64,000 bases of DNA from the NCBI RefSeq assembly GCF_013114835.1, contig NZ_JAAVLW010000005.1, forward strand, positions 620,001-684,000. The letters run 5' to 3'. Shown here piece by piece: positions 43,367 through 52,788 of this stretch (positions are counted from its first letter, which is position 1; every line of letters begins with the position of its first letter). The DNA is from Bradyrhizobium archetypum. Its GTDB lineage: Bacteria > Pseudomonadota > Alphaproteobacteria > Rhizobiales > Xanthobacteraceae. The notes under the pieces are model-generated. The model ran no database searches and was not told the origin of the DNA. It saw nothing but the letters and a program-made list of their open reading frames with translations. A program made the translations under genes and the position numbers.

Positions 43367-43798
43367 CCCAGATGCTTCTCCGCGCGAAATCGCCAATTTG
43401 CGTGCGCTTGACGATCGGCCATGCAGACGCGAGCCGGACTCCAATTTTCCGCCCAGCGATATTGGTACGAAGGATAAATGGAAGCCGCGTTACAACTTGC
43501 GGTTAGCAATCGGTTACGTCGATACACGCGCGGGCTCCGATCCCCATCGCCAGTAGGAGGTTATCGAGCGGTGCCCGCGGCTGGTGCTCTCCTTCGAAAT
43601 GGTAAACGGGAGATTAATTCGCAGCCGAGCTCGCGCGAGCCGGCGAATGCAAGAAAGCCCTGATTTTCCAAGCCTAACTCGCACGTGGCGCGTCGCACCG
43701 GACGCCGCCGCGAAAACGATTCCTGACCGAGATGCCGCAGATTTAGCCAATACGAAACCGCGCCGGTTTAACCGTTTCGCTAGTCGCCGCCGCCCATA
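43367..43798. other. 432-bp intergenic stretch
   Basis: Space between two divergent genes. No gene or known RNA seen. The only small symmetry is CGGTTTAACCG near 43773, just before the ATPase start, too short to interpret. Confidence 0.4.
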
Positions 43799-45580
43799 AT
43801 GCCGGCCAGACCCCAATTCATGAGATCCAGGTTCAACACCGTGACATCTTTCGGACGTGTGATTTCCGTGCGCGGCTCGCTTGCCCGGGTGGGACTTCTG
43901 GCGACGGGCCAGATCCCCGTCTCGGAAGTGCGCGCCACCGTCGGCCGCTTCATCAGTATCCGCTGCAACGGCTCCACGATCGTCGCGATGATCACCGAGG
44001 TGTCCTGCGAGGACACTCCGACTTCCGACAACTACATTGCGAGCGCATCGGTCGACCTGCTCGGTGAAATTCTCGGCGGCGAACGCCCCAAGTTCCAGCG
44101 CGGCGTCACCAACTATCCGACGATCGGCGATGAGGTCGATCTGATCACGGCCCAGGACCTTCGCACCGTCTATGCGCCGAGCGGGTCAGACCAGATCAAT
44201 GTCGGCACCCTGCAGCAGGACCGCTCGGTGATCGCCTATGTCGACGTCGAGGAAATGCTGTCCAAGCACTTCGCCGTCCTCGGCTCCACCGGCGTCGGTA
44301 AATCGACCAGCGTGTCGCTGCTGCTCAACGAGATTCTCAAGGCCCGGCCGAACCTGCGGGTTTTCCTGCTCGACGTGCACAACGAATATGGCCGCTGCTT
44401 CGGCGACCGCGCGCTGGTGCTCAACCCGCGCAACCTGAAACTGCCGTTCTGGCTGTTCAATTTCGAAGAGATCGTCGACGTGCTGTTCGGCGGCCGTCCC
44501 GGCGTGCCCGAAGAACTCGACGTCCTCGCCGAAGTCATTCCGATGGCGAAGGGCCTCTATACTCAGTACCAGAACTCCGACCGGCTCGGGCTCAAACGCA
44601 TCGACCCCAAGACGGTCGGCTACACGGTCGACACGCCGGTGCCGTACCGGCTGGTCGATCTGATCTCGCTGATCGACGAACGGATGGGCAAACTGGAGAA
44701 CCGCTCCTCGCGCATCATCTATCACAAGCTGATTTCGCGCATCGAGACGGTGCGCAACGATCCGCGCTACGCCTTCATGTTCGACAATGCCAATGTCGGC
44801 GGCGACACCATGGCGGAAGTGATCAGCCACCTGTTCCGCCTGCCTGCCAACGGCCGGCCGATGACTATCATGCAGCTCGCCGGCTTCCCTGCGGAAGTCG
44901 TCGACTCCGTCGTGTCGGTGCTGTGCCGCATGGCGTTCGATTTCGGCCTGTGGAGTGACGGCGTCTCGCCGCTGCTGTTCGTCTGCGAAGAAGCGCACCG
45001 TTACGCCTCGGCCGACCGCAATATCGGCTTCGGCCCAACCCGCAAGGCGGTCTCGCGCATCGCTAAAGAAGGGCGCAAATACGGCGTCTTTCTCGGCCTC
45101 GTCACCCAACGTCCGGCCGAACTCGACGCCACCATCATTTCCCAATGCAACACGCTGTTTGCGATGCGCCTTGCCAACGAGCGCGACCAGGCGCTGCTGC
45201 GCTCGGCTGTCTCGGATGCGGCCGCCAACCTGTTGTCGTTCGTACCTTCGCTCGGCACCCGCGAAGTGCTAGCCTTCGGCGAAGGCGTGGCGCTGCCGAC
45301 GCGCCTGCGCTTCAAGGAGGTGCCGGTCCATCAATTGCCGCGCAGCGAAGCGACCATCGCGTCCGTGCCGTCGGTTTCCGCTGGCCATGACATGCATTTC
45401 GTCTCCGCCGTGCTGGATCGCTGGCGCGGCGCCACGTCGAATCGCGACGTACCGAATGATCCCTCGATCGGCGACCGGTCCGCCGCGCGCATTATGACGC
45501 CGGTGGAAGCGCCGATGCTGCAGCCCTCGATGGGGCTCGACCCAGACCGCTTCTCGCTCCTGAAGAAGCCGCTGCGCTGA
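43799..45580 (+). CDS. HerA-like/DUF87 ATPase
   Basis: 593 residues. An N-terminal HAS-barrel-like region (about 12-130: GRVISVRGSLARVGLL, VGRFISIRCN) precedes the motor domain with Walker A LGSTGVGKST (161-170), Walker B LLFVCEEAHRY and an arginine-rich sensor region (GRKYGVFLGLVTQRP). This is the FtsK/HerA translocase family. Some relatives act with NurA in repair or with defence nucleases; no nuclease gene is adjacent here, and the gene stands alone. An ATG at 43820 is an alternative start; neither has a strong ribosome site. Confidence 0.82.
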   Translation: MPARPQFMRSRFNTVTSFGRVISVRGSLARVGLLATGQIPVSEVRATVGRFISIRCNGSTIVAMITEVSCEDTPTSDNYIASASVDLLGEILGGERPKFQRGVTNYPTIGDEVDLITAQDLRTVYAPSGSDQINVGTLQQDRSVIAYVDVEEMLSKHFAVLGSTGVGKSTSVSLLLNEILKARPNLRVFLLDVHNEYGRCFGDRALVLNPRNLKLPFWLFNFEEIVDVLFGGRPGVPEELDVLAEVIPMAKGLYTQYQNSDRLGLKRIDPKTVGYTVDTPVPYRLVDLISLIDERMGKLENRSSRIIYHKLISRIETVRNDPRYAFMFDNANVGGDTMAEVISHLFRLPANGRPMTIMQLAGFPAEVVDSVVSVLCRMAFDFGLWSDGVSPLLFVCEEAHRYASADRNIGFGPTRKAVSRIAKEGRKYGVFLGLVTQRPAELDATIISQCNTLFAMRLANERDQALLRSAVSDAAANLLSFVPSLGTREVLAFGEGVALPTRLRFKEVPVHQLPRSEATIASVPSVSAGHDMHFVSAVLDRWRGATSNRDVPNDPSIGDRSAARIMTPVEAPMLQPSMGLDPDRFSLLKKPLR

Positions 45581-45691
45581 GGCATAACAGTTTCGCGCGA
45601 TTGCTCCGCGCGGGGCGGTATGCACTTCGCTGCAAAACGCGATATGGTTCCGGGAACGCCGCGTCCCGCGGCCTTCAGCCGGAACCCACCC

Positions 45692-46276
45692 ATGTCCAAG
45701 CCTGCCGCCAAACGATTTCAGCCGCCCGCCATCGACAAGCTGCCGGACGATATCCGCACGCGAATTCTCGCCGTACAGGAAAAATCCGGCTTCGTTCCGA
45801 ACGTCTTCCTGACGCTGGCCTACCGCCCCGACGAGTTTCGCGCCTTCTTTGCCTATCACGACGCGTTGATGGAGAAGGATGGCGGGCTGACCAAGGCGGA
45901 GCGCGAAATGATCGTGGTGGCGACGTCGGCCGCTAACCAGTGCCATTACTGCGTGATCGCTCATGGCGCGATCCTGCGCATCCGGGCCAAGAACCCGCAG
46001 ATCGCCGATCAAATCGCCGTCAACTACCGCAAGGCCGACATCACGCCGCGGCAGCGCGCCATGCTCGACTTCGCCATGAAGGTGAGCCGGGCGGCGAACG
46101 AGGTTTCCGAAGCCGATTTCGCCGAGATCGCCAGCCACGGCTTTTCCGAGGATGACATCTGGGATATCGCGGCGATCGCGGCGTTCTTCGCCCTTTCGAA
46201 CCGGCTGGCCAACGTCACCGCGATGCGACCGAATGACGAATTCTACATGATGGGGCGGCTGCCGAAACAAGGCTGA
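45692..46276 (+). CDS. Peroxidase-related alkylhydroperoxidase (AhpD-fold) protein
   Basis: 194 residues from MSKPAAKRFQPPA. C84-x-x-C87 with H91 in NQCHYCVIAHG is the redox site of the carboxymuconolactone decarboxylase/AhpD fold. GFVPNVFLTLAYRPDEFRAF is typical of the uncharacterised peroxidase-related branch. Likely reduces peroxides with a thiol partner. It follows the ATPase by 111 bases in the same direction. An ATG at 45620 would add 24 residues of unlikely sequence. Confidence 0.85.
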   Translation: MSKPAAKRFQPPAIDKLPDDIRTRILAVQEKSGFVPNVFLTLAYRPDEFRAFFAYHDALMEKDGGLTKAEREMIVVATSAANQCHYCVIAHGAILRIRAKNPQIADQIAVNYRKADITPRQRAMLDFAMKVSRAANEVSEADFAEIASHGFSEDDIWDIAAIAAFFALSNRLANVTAMRPNDEFYMMGRLPKQG

Positions 46277-46405
46277 GCCGGCTTGCCTGTGATCAGTTCC
46301 AGACATTGCGGGAGGGGATGGCTGTCCCGCGTTGCCCAAGATTTCATGTTGGACGCGCGGCCGCCGTGCTAGAAGGGCGGCAGGATTTCTCGCGGATCGA
46401 CGGCA

Positions 46406-46744
46406 GTGAAAACCCAGCGGCCCACTATCTCGGACGATGAGCACGTGGTGCTCAAGTTCCGGCCGCGCACCTCCGCCCATCCGCCCGCCCGGCAGGATGA
46501 TCACACGCCGGCCAAGGCATCGCCTGCGGCCAGCGACCTGTCACGCTACGAGCAGTCGCGCGACGAGGGTGACGAGTTCCGTCATCGCATGCTCGCCAAT
46601 GTCGCCGCCTTCGCATTTACAGTGGCGCTGACCGCGATCGGCATCTGGCTTGCCGTGAGCATCGCCGATCTCCGCAGGACCCAAGACTGCGTCCTGATGG
46701 GCCGCCGCGACTGCGCGAGGATTTCGGTCGCGCCGCAGGGGTAG
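46406..46744 (+). CDS. Small single-span membrane protein, unknown
   Basis: 112 residues from GTG 46406. Residues 1-60 are polar and P/A/D-rich, 63-90 form one membrane helix (NVAAFAFTVALTAIGIWLAVS), and a short tail has two cysteines (CVLMGRRDC). No function known; only the membrane layout can be supported. Confidence 0.6.
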   Translation: MKTQRPTISDDEHVVLKFRPRTSAHPPARQDDHTPAKASPAASDLSRYEQSRDEGDEFRHRMLANVAAFAFTVALTAIGIWLAVSIADLRRTQDCVLMGRRDCARISVAPQG

Positions 46745-46770
46745 CAACTATCTTTCCATAGCCATCAACC

Positions 46771-46925
46771 GTCATGCCCCGCGCATTCGGGGCATCCAGT
46801 ACGCCGCGGCCTGTCAGTTCTATCATTGACTTCTCTGGAATACTGGGTCACCCGCCGGAGCCTGTCGCCGGGCGCGCATTCGCGCGCCCCGTTGGCGGTC
46901 GCGTGTATTCGCGCAGTATTGATGC
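46771..46925. repeat. Intergenic repeat, GTCATNCCCCGC family (copy 2)
   Basis: ATGCCCC (46774-46780) and GGGGCAT (46789-46795) form the leading hairpin, then CATCCAGTACGCCGCGG as in the copy at 33843, an interrupted middle, and GC-rich foldbacks around GGGCGCGCATTCGCGCGCCC. It fills most of the 362-bp space before mobR. Confidence 0.65.
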
Positions 46926-47106
46926 GGCTCGGCGCGGACTACGCTGTCGCTAATCCACCCCACCGCGTTCATTGACGATCGCCGTCGCGGTTCGTAGCGC
47001 CCGCTCATATACGTTCACCATCCCAGAGGGCGCAGGCGGCCGGTCTATCAACCGGTCATTATTGTTGGCTCGGCCGCGGCCAGTGTCAACCGGGACGACA
47101 AGCGCC

Positions 47107-47574
47107 TCACCGCAGCTCTGCGTTCCGCAGCGGCGCGCGGCTAAGGTCGTTGCCGGCGGCGATCGCTTTCCGCAACAGCCGCATCAGCTCTGTGCCCTCC
47201 TTTGCCGTGAGGCCGCGCAGCATGGTGCGCTGGGCGGCTTCGACCGCCGGCGTGATGGCGCGCAGCGTTCGCTTGCCGGCTTCCGTAATCTTCAGTTCGC
47301 GGGCGCGGCGGTCGCGGCTACTGGGGTGACGCAGCAGGAAGCCTTTCTGCACGAGACGATCGACGACGCCGGTGATGGTGGTTCGGTCGTAGGCGATCAG
47401 GCCGGCGAGCGTCACCTGCTCGACGCCGGGATTGGTGCTAATCGCCGACAGCGCCGCGTATTGAACGGGCGTGAGGTCGAAGCCGGCTTCCTCGACCTCG
47501 GCCAGGAACACGGCGACCGCAATCTGCTGGAACCGGCGCGCCAAATGTCCGGGCATCTCGTTATTATCTCTCAC
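47107..47574 (-). CDS. mobR: MarR-family regulator (MobR-like)
   Basis: 155 residues from GTG 47574, which has GGAG seven bases upstream. Winged-helix with LTPVQYAALSAIS, VTLAGLIAYDRTTITGVVD and the wing HPSSRDRRARELKITEAGK. Divergent from the 3-hydroxybenzoate 4-monooxygenase gene with a symmetric site between, the same arrangement as mobR/mobA of Comamonas, where the regulator represses until 3-hydroxybenzoate binds. The name rests on this context and family, not on a comparison. Confidence 0.8.
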   Translation of the reverse strand: MRDNNEMPGHLARRFQQIAVAVFLAEVEEAGFDLTPVQYAALSAISTNPGVEQVTLAGLIAYDRTTITGVVDRLVQKGFLLRHPSSRDRRARELKITEAGKRTLRAITPAVEAAQRTMLRGLTAKEGTELMRLLRKAIAAGNDLSRAPLRNAELR

Positions 47575-47616
47575 CGAATTCTCCAAAGCCCTTTGATAGC
47601 AGGTCTGGAATTGACA

Positions 47617-47642
47617 AGCATACTGATAATCAGCATGCTGAT
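47617..47642. promoter_or_regulatory. MarR-type operator in the mobR-mobA intergenic region
   Basis: ATCAGCATGCTGAT (47629-47642) is a perfect 14-bp palindrome. AGCATACTGAT (47617-47627) repeats its right part with one change (AGCATGCTGAT at 47632-47642), so two sites overlap. It lies 43 bases before mobR and 118 before mobA. Confidence 0.75.
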
Positions 47643-47759
47643 CAATATCATCCGCGCGCTTTGGTCGCGGCATTCCTGTGACCTGCGCCCTCGATGAATG
47701 GCAATCGGCTCGGTCACAATCAACGCCGGTTCGGCAAAAGGACGGGAGGAGCAGGTTTG

Positions 47760-49685
47760 ATGCAGTTTCATCTGAATGGCTTCGAACCGGGCGATCCTGA
47801 GATCGCCGATCCCGGCGAGCGGGTCGCATCGTCCGGCACGCCCGGACCGGTTCCGGCGGAAGTCGACGTGCTGATCGTCGGCTGCGGGCCGGCGGGTTTG
47901 ACGCTGGCGGCGCAGCTTGCGGCATTTCCCGACATCAAGACCTGCATCGTCGAGCGGAAGCCGAGCCGGCTCTTGCGCGGCCAGGCCGACGGCGTCGCCT
48001 GCCGCACCATGGAAATGTTTAACGCCTTTGGTTTTGGCGAACGCGTGCTGAAGGAAGCATGCTGGATCACCGAAACCACGTTCTGGAGACCGGACGACCG
48101 CAAGCCCGAGCACATCGTCCGTAGCGGCCGGGTTCAGGATGTCGAGGACGGGCTGTCGGAAATGCCGCATCTCATCCTGAACCAGGCGCGCGTACATGAT
48201 TGCTACCTTGATGTCATGCGCAAATCGCCGGCAAAGCTCGAGCCGTATTATTCGCGGCGACTGCTCGATCTTTCAATCGCGTCGGCCGCGCGGTTCGAGG
48301 ACCACGCGGTGACGGTGCGCCTCGAGCGGCTCGATGCCGGACACGAGGGCGAGATCGAAAGCATTAAAGCGCGCTATGTTGTCGGCTGCGATGGGGCGCG
48401 GAGCACGGTGCGGAAATCGATCGGGCGCGAGCTGCGCGGCGATTCCGCCAACCATGCCTGGGGCGTGATGGACATTCTTGCCGTCACCGACTTCCCCGAC
48501 ATCCGCTTCAAGGTGTTGATCCAGTCGGCCGGCGACGGCAGCATGATCGTGATCCCGCGCGAAGGCGGCTATCTCGTCCGCCTCTATGTCGAACTCGCCA
48601 ACCTCGACGCCGGCGAGCGGATCGCCAGCCGCAACATCACCTCGGACGACCTGATCGCGAAGGCGCGGCGGATTCTCAATCCCTATACGCTCGAGGTGAA
48701 GGAGATCGCCTGGTGGTCGGTCTATGAGATCGGCCAGCGGCTGACCGACAAGTTCGACGACGTACCGGCGGACGAGACCGCAACGCGCCTGCCCCGCGTG
48801 TTCATCGCGGGCGATGCCTGTCATACTCACAGCCCCAAGGCGGGCCAAGGCATGAACGTCTCGATGCAGGACGCATTCAATCTCGGATGGAAGCTCGCTG
48901 CCGTGCTGCGCCGGCGCAGCGCGCCGCATCTGTTGCACAGCTATTCGGCAGAGCGGCAGGCGGTCGCAAGGGAATTGATCGACTTCGATCGCGAATGGGC
49001 TGCGATCCTCGCCTCCGCCAAAGGCGACAACAAGGGCGCGGATGCGGCGCAGACGCAAGACTATTTTGTCCGGCACGGCCGATATACCGCGGGAACGGCG
49101 ACACACTACGGCGCATCCATCCTCACCGCCGAGCCGGATCATCAGCATCTTGCCAGGGGATTTGTGATCGGCACGCGCTTTCACTCCGCGCCGGTGGTAC
49201 GGCTTGCGGACGCCAAGCCGGTTCATCTCGGCCACGTCGCCAAGGCGGATGGACGCTTCCGGATTTTCATCTTTGCCGGCGCCGGCGATTCCGCCGCCGC
49301 CAACGCCCCTGTCCGCTCGTTGTGCGATTTCCTCAGCGAAAGTCCGAAGTCTCCGATCAGGAGACACACGCAAGCGGGCACCGATATCGATTCCGTGATC
49401 GATGTCCGTGCCGTGTTCCAGCAGGCGCACACCGAACTCGCCATCGAGACGATGCCCCCGCTCCTGCTTCCGCGCAAAGGACGCTACGGGCTCATCGACT
49501 ACGAAAAAATGTTCTGCCCCGATTTTAGGAGCGGCCACGACATCTTCGCAATGCGCGGCATCGACCGCGACATGGGCTGCATGGTCGTGGTGCGGCCGGA
49601 CCAATACGTCGCGCATGTGCTGCCGCTCGACGGCCATGCGGCGCTTGCGGCATATTTCGATGGCGTCATGTTGAGGGCGGCGTGA
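47760..49685 (+). CDS. mobA: 3-hydroxybenzoate 4-monooxygenase (FAD-dependent)
   Basis: 641 residues. MQFHLNGFEPGDP at the start, VDVLIVGCGPAGLTLAAQL (FAD loop, G41-G46), RGQADGVACRTMEMF, the GD motif RVFIAGDACHTHSPKAGQG and a C-terminal thioredoxin-like domain (GIDRDMGCMVVVRPDQYV) follow Comamonas MobA closely as I remember it. It hydroxylates 3-hydroxybenzoate to protocatechuate with NADPH and oxygen in the cytoplasm. GGGAGGAG precedes ATG 47760. Protocatechuate could feed the 4,5-cleavage steps suggested at 33-38 kb, but no protocatechuate dioxygenase of the LigAB type is in this window. Confidence 0.92.
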   Translation: MQFHLNGFEPGDPEIADPGERVASSGTPGPVPAEVDVLIVGCGPAGLTLAAQLAAFPDIKTCIVERKPSRLLRGQADGVACRTMEMFNAFGFGERVLKEACWITETTFWRPDDRKPEHIVRSGRVQDVEDGLSEMPHLILNQARVHDCYLDVMRKSPAKLEPYYSRRLLDLSIASAARFEDHAVTVRLERLDAGHEGEIESIKARYVVGCDGARSTVRKSIGRELRGDSANHAWGVMDILAVTDFPDIRFKVLIQSAGDGSMIVIPREGGYLVRLYVELANLDAGERIASRNITSDDLIAKARRILNPYTLEVKEIAWWSVYEIGQRLTDKFDDVPADETATRLPRVFIAGDACHTHSPKAGQGMNVSMQDAFNLGWKLAAVLRRRSAPHLLHSYSAERQAVARELIDFDREWAAILASAKGDNKGADAAQTQDYFVRHGRYTAGTATHYGASILTAEPDHQHLARGFVIGTRFHSAPVVRLADAKPVHLGHVAKADGRFRIFIFAGAGDSAAANAPVRSLCDFLSESPKSPIRRHTQAGTDIDSVIDVRAVFQQAHTELAIETMPPLLLPRKGRYGLIDYEKMFCPDFRSGHDIFAMRGIDRDMGCMVVVRPDQYVAHVLPLDGHAALAAYFDGVMLRAA

Positions 49686-49751
49686 GGCACAGCTTGATTG
49701 TGACAGGCTTACGTACTGGAAAATGGGCGGTGCCCGGCGCATATCCGCAGC

Positions 49752-49934
49752 ATGGAGACAATCGTCTGCTGCAATTGCGGCGCGAAATATAGACGTACCG
49801 AAGAAAAGTTCTTGGTTCCGCACACCGGTGAGGCGACCTGTAAGGTCTGCGGGGCCGTGCTCGAGTCGTGGTCGGAAAGTACTCACGTTCCATCATTTGA
49901 ACCTGTTGAACGCACAAATCGAAAGCCGGCCTGA
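49752..49934 (+). CDS. Small zinc-ribbon protein
   Basis: 60 residues. CCNCGAKY and CKVCGAVLESW form a two-knuckle zinc ribbon of the MJ0042 type. Similar tiny proteins are common orphans in Bradyrhizobium as I recall. No operon partner; the ribosome site is weak. Confidence 0.7.
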   Translation: METIVCCNCGAKYRRTEEKFLVPHTGEATCKVCGAVLESWSESTHVPSFEPVERTNRKPA

Positions 49935-50093
49935 ACCACCACATGCAGCGGAGCCGGACGGCGCAATTGCCCGCTAGACCGCTTACGCCGCGCTCCCGTC
50001 CTACCTTGATTGCCCCGGTGGAACCCTCAGCGTTCGTGCCCGTTGCAACTCTCGATCAGTCCAAAGAAGGCTTGCACAAGGGAGGGCTTCCAC

Positions 50094-50402
50094 ATGACGA
50101 AGATCGCTCTTGGCGTGGCGGCGGCCACAGTGCTGCTGATGACGGCCCCGCTTGTCATTCCGGTCAAGGCCCAAGGCGTCAATCAAGACGTCAAGATGGC
50201 GCAAGGCGTCGATGTTCAGATTGGACGGGATCGCGACGACGACCGCTACGATCGTCGCCGGCGTTACGACTCCGACACCACGGTTGGCGTCGGCCCGGGC
50301 GGTGTCACCATCGGCCCACGACGGCACTGCCGGATGGTGACGACCACGGTTGAACGGGACGATGGCCGCAGGATCACGCGCAGGGAACGCCGCTGCGACT
50401 AG
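50094..50402 (+). CDS. Secreted basic hypothetical protein
   Basis: 102 residues from MTKIALGVAAATVLL with GGGAGG upstream. Signal peptide ends about VKAQG. The mature part is D/R-rich (RDRDDDRYDRRRRYDSD) with GVGPGGVTIGPRRHC, a common style of rhizobial periplasmic proteins of unknown role. Confidence 0.7.
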   Translation: MTKIALGVAAATVLLMTAPLVIPVKAQGVNQDVKMAQGVDVQIGRDRDDDRYDRRRRYDSDTTVGVGPGGVTIGPRRHCRMVTTTVERDDGRRITRRERRCD

Positions 50403-50758
50403 ACGGCAGTAGCGGAGCGCGTAGGCAGATTGGCGCCAGCGTAACGGCGCGATTTTTGATGCTGGCGCAGCAGGCGCGCTACGGCAACTAATACCCGACA
50501 GACAGAATTGCCCCTCACGCGACCGGCGCGCAGCTAAGCCGAACACTGCCCTTTCCACATCGGGCTCTCTTCCCGGAACCAGACCGGCCATCCCTGCCCA
50601 TAAATCGGTCGGCGAACCTTTGACCCCCCTCCATTGAACTCAGCGCCCCGCTCCGATATACGGGCACTCGACTCCGGCCGAGGGAAAAAGGCCTTCCGGG
50701 GCCATGCACCCGCCTCCTCCAAGCCGTTACGGATTTTCTCCAGTATATCAAAGGCTTA
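50403..50758. other. 356-bp intergenic stretch before acpXL
   Basis: No gene or RNA seen. It should hold the promoter of the lipid A acyl cluster, but no convincing -35/-10 pair or operator could be picked out by eye. Confidence 0.4.
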
Positions 50759-51055
50759 ATGATGTCTTCCACATTCGATCAGATCGCCAACATTATCGCG
50801 GAGACCTGCGACATTCCGCGCGACACGATCAAGCCGGAGAGCCACGCCATCGACGATCTGGGAATCGACAGCCTGGACTTCCTCGACATCGCCTTTGCCA
50901 TCGACAAGGCGTTCGGGATCAAGATGCCGCTCGAAAAGTGGACCCAGGAGGTCAACGACGGCAAGGCCACGACCGAGCAGTATTTCGTGCTGCAAAATCT
51001 CGCCGATCGCATCGACGAACTGGTCGCCGCCAAGAATGCAGCGCCGGGCGCCTAA
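50759..51055 (+). CDS. acpXL: Acyl carrier protein AcpXL
   Basis: 98 residues. The phosphopantetheine serine is S38 in LGIDSLDFLDIAFAID. Longer C-terminus than housekeeping AcpP (LQNLADRIDELVAAKN), and it heads the fabZXL-fabF2XL-fabF1XL-lpxXL gene order, which identifies it as the carrier on which the 26-28 carbon hydroxy fatty acid of rhizobial lipid A is built. ATG 50762 is an equally good start. Confidence 0.9.
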   Translation: MMSSTFDQIANIIAETCDIPRDTIKPESHAIDDLGIDSLDFLDIAFAIDKAFGIKMPLEKWTQEVNDGKATTEQYFVLQNLADRIDELVAAKNAAPGA

Positions 51056-51064
51056 TCGCCCGCC

Positions 51065-51538
51065 ATGGACCTTGATTACTTCAAGCTCATCGACCGCGTC
51101 GTCGAACTCAACCTCGACGAGAAGAGGATCACGGTCGAGGCGCAGGTTCCCGCCGCGCACACCATCTTCGAGGGGCATTTCCCGGGCTTTCCGATCATGC
51201 CGGGCGTGCTGCTGACCGAATCGATGGCGCAGAGCTCCGGCTGGCTGCTGCTCGGCCTTTTGAAGTTCGAGCGCATGCCGTTCCTCGCCATCGTGAAGGA
51301 AGCCAAGATGCGCGGTTTCGTCAGCCCCGGCTCGTTGCTGACAATTGAGGCGAAGCTCGAGCATGAGGGTTCCGGCTTTGCCGTGACGAAGGCCAAGGGT
51401 CGCGTCGGCAAGGAATTGAAGTGCAGCGCCGAGATCACCTTTGGCCTAGCCCCCTTCCCCGACCCTTCGATGCGCGTGCACATGGACGCGATGGCCAACA
51501 AGATCGGCTTCCCACTGCAGGCAATCACGCATGACTGA
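51065..51538 (+). CDS. fabZXL: 3-hydroxyacyl-ACP dehydratase FabZXL
   Basis: 157 residues with a hot-dog fold. The active residues are H38 (FEGHFPGFPIMPG) and E52 (LLTESMAQ). It removes water during elongation of the very-long-chain acyl group on AcpXL. Nine bases after acpXL; its end overlaps fabF2XL by eight bases. Confidence 0.9.
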   Translation: MDLDYFKLIDRVVELNLDEKRITVEAQVPAAHTIFEGHFPGFPIMPGVLLTESMAQSSGWLLLGLLKFERMPFLAIVKEAKMRGFVSPGSLLTIEAKLEHEGSGFAVTKAKGRVGKELKCSAEITFGLAPFPDPSMRVHMDAMANKIGFPLQAITHD

Positions 51539-52730
51539 GCCAAAATCCGCAGACAAGGAAGTCTGGATCACCGGCATCGGCATCGTCTCTTCGCTCGGCG
51601 AAGGACTGGATGCGCATTGGGATGCGCTGAACGAGAAGAAGATCAACGTCGACGACAAGCGGTTTGCGCCTTACATCGTGCATCCGCTGGCGCCGGTTAC
51701 CTTCGACGCGCAGATCCCGAAAAAGGGTGACCAGCGCCAGATGGAAGCGTGGCAGCGAATCGGCACCTATGCCGCCGGGCTCGCGCTGGATTCGGCCGGT
51801 GTCAAGGGCAACAAGGAAATCCTTGGCCGCATGGACATGATCGTGGCGGCCGGCGGCGGCGAGCGCGACATCGCGGTCGATGCGGCAATCCTGAGCGCCG
51901 ACGCCAAGGGCAATTCGAGCCCCGGCTTTCTCAACGAACGGCTGATGAACGATTTGCGGCCGACGCTGTTTCTGGCCCAGCTCTCCAACCTGCTCGCCGG
52001 CAACATCGCCATCGTCCACGGCGTATGCGGCACGTCGCGCACCTTCATGGGCGAGGAAGCCGCCAGCATCGATGCGGCGCGGATTGCGCTGGCGCGGATC
52101 GAAGCCGGCCAAAGTGACATCGCGCTGGTTGGCGCTGCCCATAATGGCGAGCGCTCCGATTTGCTCGTCCTCTATGAATTTGCCGATTTCAATCTGAAGG
52201 AAAAGTTCGCACCGGTCTGGCAGCGCGAAGACCAAAGCGGATTTGCGCTCGGCTCCGCCGGCTGCTTTTTAGTGCTGGAATCCCGCGAGCACGCCGAAGC
52301 GCGCGGCGCCAAGCCCTATGCGAAGTTGACCAAGGTCGTCGCCGATCTCGCGCAGCGCAAGCAGCCGGGTGCGGTGACCAAGTCGCTGGAAGCGCTGTGG
52401 CCGAAGCTCGGCATCACGGGCGATAGCGGGCAACTGATCACGGGCGCGACCGGCGCCGAGCCAGTGACCTCGGAAGAAAAGGACTTCCTGCGCCAGCATC
52501 CGGGCTTTGCGGTGCGCGCCACCGGAACGATGTTCGGCCATACGCTCGAGGCCCAGTTTCCGCTCGGGCTGGCGCTCGCCGCGCTCTCGCTCTCCCGCGG
52601 CGCGCTGTTTCCACCCAACGATCCCTCCGGCTTCGAGGTTGAAAAGGCCGGTAGCCCAGACCAGATTGTGGTGGTGGGGGCCGGTCACTGGCAAGGCGAA
52701 GGCATGGCCCTGGTCGAGGCCGTCAAGTAG
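51531..52730 (+). CDS. fabF2XL: Beta-ketoacyl-ACP synthase FabF2XL (divergent active site)
   Basis: 399 residues of thiolase fold. The nucleophile C166 is kept (IVHGVCGTSRTFMG) and the second histidine is in ATGTMFGHTLEAQ. The region where the first histidine normally sits (NAHGTST) reads ITGATGAEPVTSEE, so that histidine is missing. With the normal FabF1XL encoded next door, the two may work as a heterodimer in which this subunit has an altered role such as chain-length control or decarboxylation. That role is inferred. Confidence 0.85.
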   Translation: MTEPKSADKEVWITGIGIVSSLGEGLDAHWDALNEKKINVDDKRFAPYIVHPLAPVTFDAQIPKKGDQRQMEAWQRIGTYAAGLALDSAGVKGNKEILGRMDMIVAAGGGERDIAVDAAILSADAKGNSSPGFLNERLMNDLRPTLFLAQLSNLLAGNIAIVHGVCGTSRTFMGEEAASIDAARIALARIEAGQSDIALVGAAHNGERSDLLVLYEFADFNLKEKFAPVWQREDQSGFALGSAGCFLVLESREHAEARGAKPYAKLTKVVADLAQRKQPGAVTKSLEALWPKLGITGDSGQLITGATGAEPVTSEEKDFLRQHPGFAVRATGTMFGHTLEAQFPLGLALAALSLSRGALFPPNDPSGFEVEKAGSPDQIVVVGAGHWQGEGMALVEAVK

Positions 52731-52788
52731 GGCGAAGAGCGGACGCGCGGAAAGCGCGTTCAAGTCACGGCGCAGCATCGGGGGAACC

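Noticed and set aside
48273..49886. 537-codon open frame on the minus strand
   Set aside because: Antisense to mobA; no motif, and mobA is unmistakable.
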